DNA from: Holacanthus passer
Lineage: Eukaryota > Chordata > Actinopteri > Pomacanthidae
Assembly: GCA_025331565.1 (NCBI GenBank)
Contig: JAFREQ010000035.1
Location: forward strand, 6,448,001 to 6,512,000
DNA: 64,000 nt
Direction: 5' to 3'
The position numbers and the translations under genes were made by a program. Shown here one piece after another: positions 24,124 to 35,500 of the stretch; positions within the stretch are counted from its first letter, which is position 1, and each line of letters opens with the position of its first letter. The notes beneath the pieces were generated by a model, which had not been told where the DNA came from, ran no database searches, and saw nothing but the letters and a program-made list of their open reading frames with translations.

Positions 24124-25390
24124 GGATCTACCAGTATCAACAGTATGGTTACTCATTCTCCAACGTGGAGAGGCTCCTGCACGCCATGGGTGGGGATAGT
24201 TTTCTTACCCTGGTGAATCAGACCCTGGAGGAAACAATGATGGGTGATGGATTTTCACAAGTCTTCCTCAACGATATTGTTGCACCCATCACTCGTGTCA
24301 ACTATGGCCAAAGTGTCCGCATCAATGCCTTTGTGGGTATGTTTTAAAACGTAAGAGTTTGGAGTGGTTAATCACTCACTTTTTTTGCTGAAGAAGTTAT
24401 AAAATATAGGTAATTTATTGATTGTGTTGTCTTCTAGGGGCAGTGTCATTAGCAGGAGCAGATTCAGGCCTGTGGGCAGTGGATGGAGGCAATAAGAGAG
24501 TGTGCTCAGGATTGTTGTACAACAGCAAAAGCGAGCTCATCTCTGCCAGAGTGACCTCCATTTCAGTCAAAGTCCGACCATCCAAGACCGGTACCTTTCA
24601 CCTCCCTTCATTTTGGTCAATTTCTCTTACTCATGGTTTTCTAATGTGAATGATTGTGCTTTTTAAATATAAAAAGTATATATATTTCAGCTTAACTTCC
24701 TTCCCTCTCACATTTTCAGGCACCACAACCAGTTACTATGAGGTCAATTACGTTGGAGAATCAGGCTCAGCACACTCTCTGTATGACATAGTAGTAATAG
24801 CAACACCGCTTCATCAGGGAATGTCTGACATCACCTTCTCAGGCTTCTCCCCTCCCATCCCGTCTCACTACCCCGGGCGTTACCACCAGACTGTCTCCAC
24901 CCTGGTCCATGGCATAGTAAACATGTCCTACCTCGGGACCACAGGGAAAGCCTCAGACTTCACCGTGTCCGACATCCTCACCACAGACTCAAAGGGCTGT
25001 GTCATCAACAGCCTGAGCTCTCTTGACCCTGTGCACATCCCTCAGGGTTACCAGCGACCCCCTGCCAGCCAGACCAAAGTGTGGAAGGTGTTCTCACCTC
25101 AGCCACTGTCTCAGGAGCAGCTGCGGGACATGTTCCTCTCCTGGGATTCTGTGTCTGAGACTCGGTGGCTGGCTTATCCCTCTTACCGCCCGCCACACCG
25201 CAAGACCCCTCCCTTCATCCTGCACAACCGGCTGTACTACCTCAACGCTGTGGAGTGGGCGGCCAGTGCCATGGAGATGAGCGTCATCTCTGCCAGGAAT
25301 GTGGCCCTGCTGGCACACCACCGCTGGCACCAACAGGTCGGCAAGATCGATCAGGAGGACCTGCACACCCGACTCAGAGGGGAACTCTGA
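23163..25390 (+). CDS. pcyox1: Prenylcysteine oxidase 1, 6 coding exons
   Basis: Lysosomal and lipoprotein-associated FAD enzyme that cleaves the thioether of prenylcysteines left by degraded prenylated proteins, giving an aldehyde, cysteine and hydrogen peroxide. Coding exons: 23163-23283, 23478-23684, 23800-23974, 24125-24336, 24438-24590, 24720-25390; 512 residues (human 505). The N-terminus has a hydrophobic signal peptide (LRALLFLGLWH). Exon 2 starts with the dinucleotide-binding motif VVGAGIGGSAAAYYL and continues to VGGRLATVKIGDYEYETGGAVIHP, diagnostic of the family. A second Met (23172) is an alternative start. The intron before exon 4 ends in a run of 35 T. AATAAA signals occur near 25410 and 26807, so a 3' UTR of up to about 1.4 kb is possible. 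Confidence 0.95.
24086..24120 (+). repeat. 35-base T run at a pcyox1 splice acceptor
   Basis: An uninterrupted run of 35 T directly abuts the acceptor ACAG of exon 4. It serves as the polypyrimidine tract and is likely length-variable. Confidence 0.9.
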
Positions 25391-27480
25391 GGAGGGAGAA
25401 CTAAAAGCAATAAAATACGATCAATCAAGTATGACATAAACTCACATGCCTGCTGCACTGCACTGTAATAACACTCCTGTCAGGGCAAAACCCAACTCTC
25501 TTTCAGGTCTCTGGGGTGCTCTGACACTTAAAACCTAAAGGACCATTCTGGTTTTTCAAACTTGGATCTTATTGTTCTAGTTTTGGCCATCATTTCTGTC
25601 TTTTACTCAAAAAAATTAAGTGCTGAGATCTGGGAACATGGCGAAGTCAGCAACCAAACACTCAGACAGGTTGTAAAGTCAAGATTAACTAGATTATCTA
25701 GACCACAGGAAAACCGCTTGTGCGCACCCAACTGCTTCAATTTACTTCAAGTTGAACCATCAACTAATTGTCTTTGTTTTCCCTTTAAAATAAGAGGCTA
25801 ACCTGGAAGGTTTGTTTAAAACCTGTCTGACTGTTTGAGTACTCATATTTCTTGCCCCGTCTTACTTCTTTTTTTTGCAATGTCTCTGCTTTCCCAGATC
25901 TCAGCAGTTAACTTGGTGAGTATAACATTATTTGTACCAATAGTATGGTTGAAATTTTAAAAAGACCAACCCAGCATCATTCTTTAATTCATCTTTTACC
26001 AGCAACAGTAGCACAAATCACACAAAGTTGTACTGTACTGAATTTTGTTATCACTGTGAAACGAGCTGCGCTACAGGGTAAACACATACTCTTTAAGTGT
26101 TCCTCTGTCTACATGAGTGTCTTGAACAGATGTATTTTTGTATGTGCATTTCTGCTGTTTTGAACACGGTACAGTTAACATCCAGGAAAGCATCTTGTTG
26201 GTGTCAGATAAACCAACCATTGTTCATCTTGCCCGTGTTTACTAATATACAGATGTCCTTTTTATTGACAGATTTATGTCTTCCGATGATTGTTCATTCA
26301 CTCTCTTCAGGTCTACCTGTGTCATTTTTAATGAAGTGAAAATTGCCACCAAGACCAAACTGAAAAGATGCATTTCTGTATTTTGTTGTAACATACAGAG
26401 GAGAATCTGTTTTAAAGTACCTGTAATTTCTGAGATGTCATGTTGCTTAAACCACGTTCATGTTCTTTAGCCACTTTGGGAAGAAAATCGTAGTTTGCTA
26501 ATTGTTTCTTAAGCACTTTTAGAGGTGTATTTTTCTAGAAGTTTTCTGGTTGTGAGTATATGTCGACACACACTGTAGCAAAAGTAATAATAATGAGATT
26601 TCACTGACAGTAAAGTTTAAGTTTTATACTTAAGTCCTTTTGCAAATGCCTAAAAACAACCATGTGGGATTTTTACACTGGCTTCTTCTGCACAAATAAA
26701 ATGAGGCTTTTTACAAATTTAAACTTTTCATTTCATATTGAATTTGATTTCAAACAATACTGAAACCTCCTGGATCGTACTGTACATGTTGCAAGTGTTT
26801 ACAATCACAATAAAGTGACAAGATCTTGTCTGCTTTGTACTCTTGTTTAACATTTTACTCAAGTAAAAACCTGGTTCAATTTTGTTTGAATCACTTCTCA
26901 AAATTTACTGCATTCATATAGATCTCACTTTCTATAAAGGAAACTTGCTTTGCAGATGAAGTTTGTGATGGTGATATTGACCATTTTAGTCTTGTCTTTA
27001 TATTAGAATCTCTTATCCAACTTAGACTCTTGTTTTCATATTTAACTAATCAGCCTTTTAAATTCATTTTAATGTCACTATCATATTTTCAAATTTTTTA
27101 AGTGTGAGAAGAGTAAAATGTTTGTGTTCTGTTTGCATTCTCTCTTTGATTTCTATTTTGACTGAAGAATTGTCTCACTGAACAACATTGTGACCCATCA
27201 TTCATAAGCCAAAGATGTGTGGTGAAATCACCATTTCCATTCCTAAAAGGAAATGAACATTGTTTTCAGCTCAGATTGTGAGGACCCCCACTTTTTTTAA
27301 TCAAACAGACACAATAACATCCCAAATAAAGGCCCGTGTGACTGCAGAGCCAACAATGGGTGGCATTGACGGCCTGAATAAGGATAGGTCTGTGTGCTGA
27401 TGTGCCACCCAGCTGTCCTCTCAGGTAGGGAGGGACAATGGTACCAGAGCCGCCTGTCCATGCAAAGCATGTGATGTGAC
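25391..27480 (+). other. pcyox1 3' UTR and following intergenic DNA
   Basis: AT-rich, without supported coding sequence. The strongest candidate poly(A) signal is CACAATAAAGTG near 26807, followed by a GT-rich stretch (TTGTCTGCTTTGTACTCTTG). Beyond that nothing is recognised until the TATA element at 27485. Confidence 0.4.
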
Positions 27481-27483
27481 TGA

Positions 27484-27492
27484 AGATATAAG
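27484..27492 (+). promoter_or_regulatory. TATA box of the micro-exon gene
   Basis: GATATAAGAG lies about 90 bases upstream of the start codon, which predicts a transcription start near 27515 and a 5' leader of about 60 bases. A TATA box is absent from the housekeeping promoters seen elsewhere in the window and suggests tissue-restricted, strong expression. Confidence 0.5.
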
Positions 27493-27574
27493 AGGCTGTA
27501 AAGTGACAACAACACAACACACAGTCTGGAGGGACATCCAAAATCTTCAATCCACAACCAGACCAGCAGCCAAG

Positions 27575-30500
27575 ATGAGATTTCTAGTGCCACTATTTGT
27601 TTTCCTTGCTGTGGCAGCATTTCACTCCGGTAAGAAGAATAAATAGTTATGTTTATGAGTTTCAAGGGAATTAAAATGTGACTATAATTTAAAACATCTC
27701 TATTGATGGACACTGGAAGGTCAAAATCTGGAGACAAAATCATTGTCTTTTGTTTTTGTATATATTTACTTGATAATGTGCCTCTGCAGAGAATCTATTC
27801 ATGCTTATTTACGAGTAAAATCAGATGCTCAGTTTTGTATATATTTGACTGATGTGCTTGTGATGACTTCTAGCTCTCTCAGCATCTCTGGAATCTGCAG
27901 AGAAAGAGGAAGCAGTTGCTCAGCACGGTGAGGAACTATTATCAGTAATAAATATCAACAAGAACTATGATTATTCTGTAAAGACACTTGCATGCTTAGA
28001 AACAGATGTAATTCAAACGTTTGTTTTTTCATGCAGATGGGCTAACTGAACTGCAGAAAATAGGTATTTGTCCAGTTGACTTTGATGTTTGATGTGTTTT
28101 ATGTGTTTCATTATGCTTATTTTCATATTCAAGTCCAGTTAATTCACAAAAAAAAAGAAAAGGCTTTTTTCATTTTTTTAAATAATAAAACAGAGAGCCT
28201 GACCTACCAGGCACTTTTATTTCTTTAAATTGATTTAATTTATTTAGTTTGTTATTTTTCTCAATTCATTCATCTATTTGTAATTCCACTTTTCTTCACT
28301 TTCAAAAACTGAGTTTTCATGTTTGACTCTTAGTATCATTTCTCCTGTCTCCTCAGATCAGATGGAGTTTGAGGCTGCTCAGAAGAGCGAGGCCGCTCAG
28401 ATGAATGGTAAGTTTGACCCAAGTCCAGAGCAATGACCTTCAGCAAATATACCTTTCATGCACCGTGTTCAGCACAGTACCTGAAACAAGTTTTAATCAT
28501 TTTTTTATTCTTCCCTGTCAAGTTACAGAGGAACAGAATGAGGACACTCGCTACCTTGGTAAGAGGAACCACTATGACCTACAACCATTTGACAATGGCT
28601 GATTCAGGTGCAGTTGGTAATGCAGTCTTTCAAATGTTTACCATACAGAGGCTGTTCAAGATGGATCCGGTAAGTTCAGTTGAATCACATGATGAATAAG
28701 TGTATTGATCTTTGTCTAACACGTCACCTATTGAAATGCTTCCAACAGTGGAGGAGCACACTGACGCAGGCAGTGACAGCACAGGTCTGTAAAAAACATC
28801 CTGCCAGCTTTAACATACAACACGTGATCTTTCTTTACCTGAGAGCATTACATAACTGTGAAATTATCCTCCAGCAGAGGGAGGTGGGAACTCTGAGGTT
28901 GCCGCTCATGAAGGTAACAGAGGTTTCACTGTTCAAACATCAGCCTGTAGATGGCATTAAAGGATGGTTTAGAAGAGCTCTGAAAAAGAGCTGGATCTCA
29001 AAGTGCTCTAACATGTAAAATATCAAAATGTTGTGCCTGATTTTTTTCTTCTGCTCACCTCAGAATCAGAGTCTGAGTCCTCTGAGGAAGCACAAGGTGG
29101 GTCTGAGACATTCACTTTTTCAGCACATTAAAAAGTGTTATTTCAGTTGCTGTCATTCTTTTAACAACAATTCCTGTCTTTCTTTTTTTTTTTTACAGGG
29201 AGACAGAGGCGGGGTAAATCTATATTAAAGCATGTTAATTAAAACTACATTACTTTTGCTTTGAATAATGATGTATTACTTTTTTCAAGTTATCCTCATA
29301 TTCATGAATTTCAAAGAATATTTTGAGTTCTTAAACTATTTTTAAAGAACATTTCGAGTTAAATGCTGCTAGAATAAACACAAATGGTAATTTTACTATC
29401 CCTAGTATTTTTTTGTGTTTAGACTCAAAGTACATTTTATGTCTTCCCAGAGCACCATGAGGCAAAGGCAGAGACTGTGAGCACTGTGGGTAAGATCAAG
29501 TAAAATGGCCACTGAAAAGTCACTTTATTTATGAACCTCACACTGTAACTACTTTCTGTAATTTCCCATTTTCTCATTTCTCCTCCAGATGAAGTTGGTC
29601 AGGATTCAACCAAGGAGCAAGGTGAAAACATTCAAATGCTGCACATATACCATAAAGATTCACATCTAATGATGAATCTATCCTTATCTGTTTACTGTGA
29701 TTATCCCGTGAGATGTGAGTTGAGAGACGGTGATTAACATTTTTTGAGGTAAGACTCACAGTACCTGCTGAGGCAAGATGTGGTGAACTGTTTTGAGCAA
29801 CCCAGTGAGAGTTAAATTGTAGGTTATGCAATGAACTGGTTAGTGAAAAACAGAGCCAGTCTCAGCTGGATTTAAACCTTTATAGGCTGGGTTCAGAATA
29901 GAGTAAACAATAAAACGCCTCAAGAGCAATTACAAATTTACAACTCGGCTGCTTGTAAAAAGTCTAGAACTGGTGTTTTCCTCCAGTTTTATGTATCCAA
30001 ATGTTCAAAACATATGCTCTGGAGAGATATTCCAGACACCACAGATATGACTAAATGTGTTTACTGCTTGACCTCAAAAATAAGATGCTGGGATTGTTTA
30101 TTTGAACACAGTCCTCCTTGTATGTGAGTAAATCTAGGACAAGAATCCAGGGCACTCCGAGACGTCTGTCCCCAGGTGCTTATTGTGCTTGATTTATACT
30201 GTATCATCTGCTTCTGGTTATTTTAGGACCAAGGATGCACTGTCCCTGCCCTGAAAGATGCTGAAAGATTGTTTTAAAATTGATCCAAGGATGTTGATGC
30301 AGTGTTAATGATCATCTTCAGGGTTCTTTGTAGTTAGAAAAGTCAAATTCCAGTGAGGAAAAATCTTCACACACTGGTGTATAAAGGGAAAATCAACCTG
30401 TGGCAGTACATCCTAATCCTCTGGGGATAGAGTAGGCCTCGCTTTGTGCTTTACAGCAGTAAAAACAGTCATCATTCATCCGTGCCCGCGCAGGTGGAAT

Positions 30501-30648
30501 GAGTCATATCAGAAAAACCTAGCAGAGCTATTATTCATATACTCGCTTTGAGAGCCCTGGAAAACTACTGAGTTGTGGTGTGTTTTGTAATGTAAAGCTA
30601 GCATAAAGGAATCCTCTCTGTCCCTGCGTCACAGATGTACTGGAGTGA
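27575..30648 (+). CDS. Unrecognised secreted acidic protein, 13 micro-exons
   Basis: Not a family I recognise. Exons: 27575-27629, 27874-27927, 28037-28063, 28357-28407, 28523-28558, 28649-28669, 28749-28784, 28878-28913, 29064-29096, 29199-29213, 29451-29489, 29589-29621, 30635-30648; total 450 nt, 149 residues plus stop. Exon 1 is a signal peptide (MRFLVPLFVFLAVAAFHS). All 11 internal exons are 15-54 nt, multiples of three, with phase-1 borders, so any can be skipped without a frame change. The mature part has no cysteine, about 37 acidic and 9 basic residues, SxE-type phosphorylation sites (ESESESSEE), and RQRR encoded by the 15-nt exon. A TATA box upstream and AATAAA at about 30719 bound the gene. 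Unlike SCPP genes, introns are phase 1, not phase 0. Exons 7, 8 (acceptor) and 10 are the least certain. Confidence 0.6.
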
Positions 30649-30716
30649 GAAAGCACAGAAGCATGCGGACCCCGACGCATTCATCACCCGGTGCCTGAAC
30701 TGCACTGAGCTTACAG

Positions 30717-30724
30717 TCAATAAA
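30717..30724 (+). terminator. Poly(A) signal of the micro-exon gene
   Basis: TCAATAAAACGGG lies 70 bases after the stop codon in the last exon, the only AATAAA close behind it. It supports the short terminal exon. Confidence 0.5.
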
Positions 30725-30799
30725 ACGGGAACTATTCCACCTATCTGCACAACCTGCGTCTTTTGTTTCATGTTATGTGCTATGACATAATGCTTCTGT

Positions 30800-32500
30800 T
30801 GTACAGTATTTCAGAACTGCTTTATGGCACTTGCGTTCAAATGATATTGCATCATCTAACTAGATATTTGTGTACTATATACTGGAGCTTTCAGTTGGTA
30901 ACAAAAACAAGTTCAACACCTTTTTTTCCCCCATTTTTATTTTTAATTTGTTTTTCTATCCACAAGTGTGGACTAGAGTATGTTTGATGTGCATTAAAAA
31001 AAAACAAAAAAAAAAAAAACTCTTTTCTTTGGTACCTAAAGGAAAATAAAACAATTAAGGCAACTACAGCATCTATAGGTCTGAAATGCATTTAGTACTG
31101 CAGCCAAATGACTACACACTGGTGGCATGCAACGTATGTCTGCCCTCGTTCAAACAAGAGACCAGATCAGCTCAACACCAAACCACCCCGTCAGATACAG
31201 TAACTTCCAGTTTTAGGTTCCTGTTCCTCATGATTTATCAGCTACCCGGGGGCCGAGGGGAAAAGAGGAAAGCTAGAGCAACCCAAATGTCTAGGTAGGT
31301 GCAAATTCCACAGAAAAACCATACTGGGAAATAGCCGATACAAGGTGAACTAGAAAAACAAGGCTGAAGCAGTTCTAAAGCATTTAACCTTCAGGGATGA
31401 TGCAATCAAGTTTTAACAGGAGACTTTAAGGTCTTTTTTGATAGCACATTTGCTTTTGTGGACATTCGGCTGTTACATTGTCAGATTCAAGTAACCAAGC
31501 TATTTCAGGCAGTTATTTCTGCGCTGTTCAAGAATGTAGGGCCTCAGGACATTCTGACGAAAGAACTGGATAACAGATAGTCTGTCGATTTTAACAATTA
31601 GGGCTTTGTGATTTCCTGCCTGCTGACTTCTCATACTAACGATACAGTATCATTCTGCAGGTGGTCATCCAGTGTGTCCAATTAGTGCGTCTACTGTATT
31701 TAATTATTCAGATAATAGTGCGCCGTAAAAAACTGCAGTGCTGTAAACGTGATCACATAATTGTTGACTATGGTAGAAAACACTGTCACCAACCTCTCTG
31801 AATTTTACAGTTTGAAGTCAATTTTGTTCTATAACAAGAGAAAGGGAAAACAAATATCCCAGTTTAGAGGATACTAGGAAGCCAGATGCAAAATATGAAT
31901 TCATCAATAACAAATACTTGGATTTTGGGGGGGGGACACACGCACATACACACCAATAATCTTGTATTTAACCTAAAAATACTCCTTTAGCATCTAGGTT
32001 AATTTCAGCATGTGTTATGACTTGAGTTACATCTGCAAAAGGCTAATACTGCATTTTAATTGTTCATTTCTTTCTAGTGTGTAAAAAAAAAAAAATTAAA
32101 ACAGCATGGTTGCATATATATAATTGCAAAGTAAAAAAAAATATGGAAGAATAAGTATTAGAAAAAAAAATCACTTGATGCTTTTAGATTAACTCTTTAC
32201 AGAATGATGAGATATGAAAAAGCAAGTCAGAACAAAGAAATGCAAGTTTCCCACTGGAAGTAATGTGGCCCAACTGGAACAAACAGCAAATTCTAGGTTG
32301 AAAATGATGCAGCCAAGAACCACAGGCCCATATCACAAGTCCTTTCAAACATTTCTATTTTTTTTTTTTCCTTTTTCTTCCAAAGTTGTTGGCTTGAGGT
32401 AAGCGATATATTTTGGCCTTCCAACTTTACTCCTTTTCTTCTGGTGCGCGCTGGAGCGGTTTTTTCTTTCTCCTCCCCTGCTTGGGGTGCAGCGATATGC
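30800..32500 (-). other. slc20a1 3' UTR
   Basis: No coding frame is supported. This is the probable 1.5-1.6 kb 3' UTR of slc20a1; an AATAAA on the minus strand (TTTATT near 30937) could be its poly(A) signal. The two genes converge and their 3' ends are only about 200 bases apart. Several A-runs and a G-run near 31927 are simple sequence. Confidence 0.4.
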
Positions 32501-35500
32501 TCACAGGATGCCATAGATGAAGATGGCCATGATGGCGGCACTGATCAGGCCAGAGATGGGCACAGTCACAAACCACGCCATGAAGATGTTTCTGAACAGA
32601 CGCCAATCCACTGCCTTCCTTGAGCGCAGCCATCCTACTGCAACCACAGAGCCCACCTAGAAACACAACAGTTGTCAGATAAACCCAGTCATCTTACATA
32701 AATGTATGACTCCAAATGATCTGTCTGCATACCTAACATGTTAAATTTTATTATGGAAGAAGTTGCTCCACATTTGGACCCAGTCTACCAGACTGGGTTC
32801 CTGTTTACTGTAGCCTCCCTCACACTAAATAGTCTCTTTCCCCATGTCTCAGTCTAGCGCCCAGACCACAGTGTTTGACCAGCTTACCTTACAGTGGGTG
32901 GTGGAGACAGGCAGGCCAATGTTAGAGGCTACCACGACAGTCAAGGCTGAGGCCAGTTCAATGCTGAAACCACTGTAGGGGGAAAAAAAACAACACTCAT
33001 GTCTCTCAGGTCAATGTGTCTGAACATGGTTTCTAAATTCTAAGACCAGTAATGTCTGAGGAGGATGTGGTTTTACGGAGGAACAGATTCTACACTGTCT
33101 ATACCTTGAAGGGGTAATTGGGGTAAGGTCTTTGCCCATAGTCTGGATCACTCGACGACCCCACACCCAGAGTCCAGCGCAGATGCCAACACCACCGTAC
33201 AGCAGCAGCCAAATGGGTGTGGGTTCATTTGAAGTCACGCTGCTGGTTGTGTAAACCAGCCACAGAGCTACCAACGGTCCAATGGCGTTACTGCAGAGGA
33301 AAGAATGATAAGATGAAATTCCACCAACATGTCAGAGAAAAGTGTCATCTATCAGCCTGATAATAACATGACCTTCATGAAGGAATCTGCATACCTAACG
33401 TCATTTCCTCCATGGGCAAAGGATCCGAAGCAGGCGGTGAGAATTTGGAGGAACTGGAAGAGAGTTGAGACTTCTGGCTTATCTGCCTCGAGCCCATCTT
33501 CATCCAGAGAGCTTTGGCTGCTACCTGCATCCTCCTTGCCCATTTCTAGTGTCACATCACCCTCTCCCAGACCTTCAGGAGTCGTGTGCTCTGCCACAGC
33601 ATTGCAGTAGCTAGTGTAACTGTCCATACGCACACGCTTCCTGTCCTGACCACCCGACCCTGGGCCCTTGTCGACATCCTCGCTGGCACGGAAGTCCCCT
33701 TCCTTATGCTTAAAGTCTCCGTGCATGCCGATGATGGCCATGGTGTAGGAGGTGTAGCTGTTGTTGCGCCGGATAGGACGGTCACCCCCCTCGCCCATGC
33801 AGTCACCAACCTTGGCCAGGTGGAGCTTGTGCAGTAGGTCCTTGTAGAGGCCGGAGTCCTTGTGGACAGTGTGGTACTGGCTGTAACCGTTGCTTGGTAT
33901 CTGTGCTGGCCTGTTGTTGAACTGAACCTGGTTGTTGAATTGGACCTGATTGGAAGGATTTGTGGAGCCATTGCTGTGCTGGACTTGCTGGTTGTTGACC
34001 TGGACCTGACTGTTTGATTGAACCTGCTTGGGGGCTACAGAAAAGGGGGAAAAGTAAGTAAAAACTTGTTAGGTCTTAGGACAAACTTAATGTGGGTCAT
34101 TTCATGTTATTTCTTGGCATACTTACCACCATTTACAATGCTGTAGTCTGTGTCATCAGAATCTCCAATGTCAAACGCCACCTTACGTTCCTTATTGTTG
34201 TCAACATCATCAGAATCTCCAATGTCAAACGCCACCCTGCGCTCCTCAGGGGCAGCCTGGGGCTGAGCAGAGGGGTTTTGATTGACAGCTGGGGTGGTAG
34301 GCGTAGATGTCTCCTTGGCAGTCTGTTTCAGGATTGGACAGTGGGCCTCTCTCAGCTCCCTCTTCTCCATCAGGGGGCTCTCAGAGGGGCTGGAAGACTT
34401 GATATCTCCTGGAAAGGGAGGAGACGGTGTGAGAAATTGCTTGGATCATGTCCAAACATATACAGTACAGCAAAGAAATACTAGCACAACACATGTTTCC
34501 TTTCAACCTGAGCTGTAGGGAGTCACAAGAATTGCGTAAGCAGAGAGTCAAAAAAACCTTTGTCCTATAAATGCAACATTATCTATCTTCAAAAGCAAGC
34601 TGCTGTGTTCACAGGCCCAGATAAATGGATTATGACCTTACAAGGAACATATTTACATTACCGCTAACAGCTTAACTTATGAAAGGCGATAAGACTCAAC
34701 ACAGCACGTGGCTCACATGACATTTGTTTGTGGTTTTAAAGTGAATCAGATATTTCGTGCCAATATTTTCTGTGCAATAATTCTAGGAGCATTCTGACCA
34801 GTTGGCCATATTGCATCATCCAAACTGGTCAGAGCCAGAGCTGAAGCCATCAGTCAACCTCAGCCTTCTCCCCACATATGTGCTGCAAATGCCATGTCAA
34901 CACCTTAAGTCAACCTAGGTTTATTTTAGTCAAGGAGGTAAAGACCAATTAGTGGATCACTATGACCCAATTAGGCTACTTGTCTACTGGATGGTGGCTT
35001 ACTTAGACAAATCACGCTTGGTCAGATAAACCTAGTGTTTCTCTGCTATTATGAGACACAATGCAGGTTGACAATGTCAATCACATTTTAAGATTTGTCT
35101 CTCTGACAATAAACACGTTTATCAACATACCTACAAGTACATTGCTACAGTACAAAAGCACTGTATTGTTAACAATAGAGGAAAGCACAAAACAAGGTTA
35201 AAATGAATGATGTTCCCCTTCAACACCAAAAACACACTATTGGTGTGTAAATACAGATGGATTTTACTTTCATCCAGGATTATAGGACAAAAACTGGTGA
35301 CAATATTTTCGGATGATTTTCATTAGAGCGACTCCATTATGACAAAAAAAATCCCTGGGCACCATTTGCTGGATTAATATGGCCCTCAGTCTGAATAGGT
35401 TGATGTAACATGTGCAAAGCTAAATCCCTCACTTGTCCAATGGCTTAAGTCAGGAAACCATCATTTCAGTGGCCAGGAGAAACTGGTGACAGGGATTTGA

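Noticed and set aside
28523..28602. Read-through of the fifth micro-exon into a short C-terminus containing GKR and QPFDNG, like an amidated neuropeptide
   Set aside because: The donor G/GTAAGAG is a strong consensus and eight further in-phase exons follow. The GKR arises only because GGTAAGAGG translates that way.
27575..30648. Micro-exon gene as a member of the SCPP (secretory calcium-binding phosphoprotein) family
   Set aside because: SCPP genes have a signal-peptide exon and small acidic exons, but their introns are phase 0. All introns here are phase 1, and no SCPP-specific sequence was recognised.
33552..33971. Thr/Ser-rich 139-codon minus-strand frame
   Set aside because: Wrong-frame reading of slc20a1 exon 7, which encodes the conserved loop in another frame.
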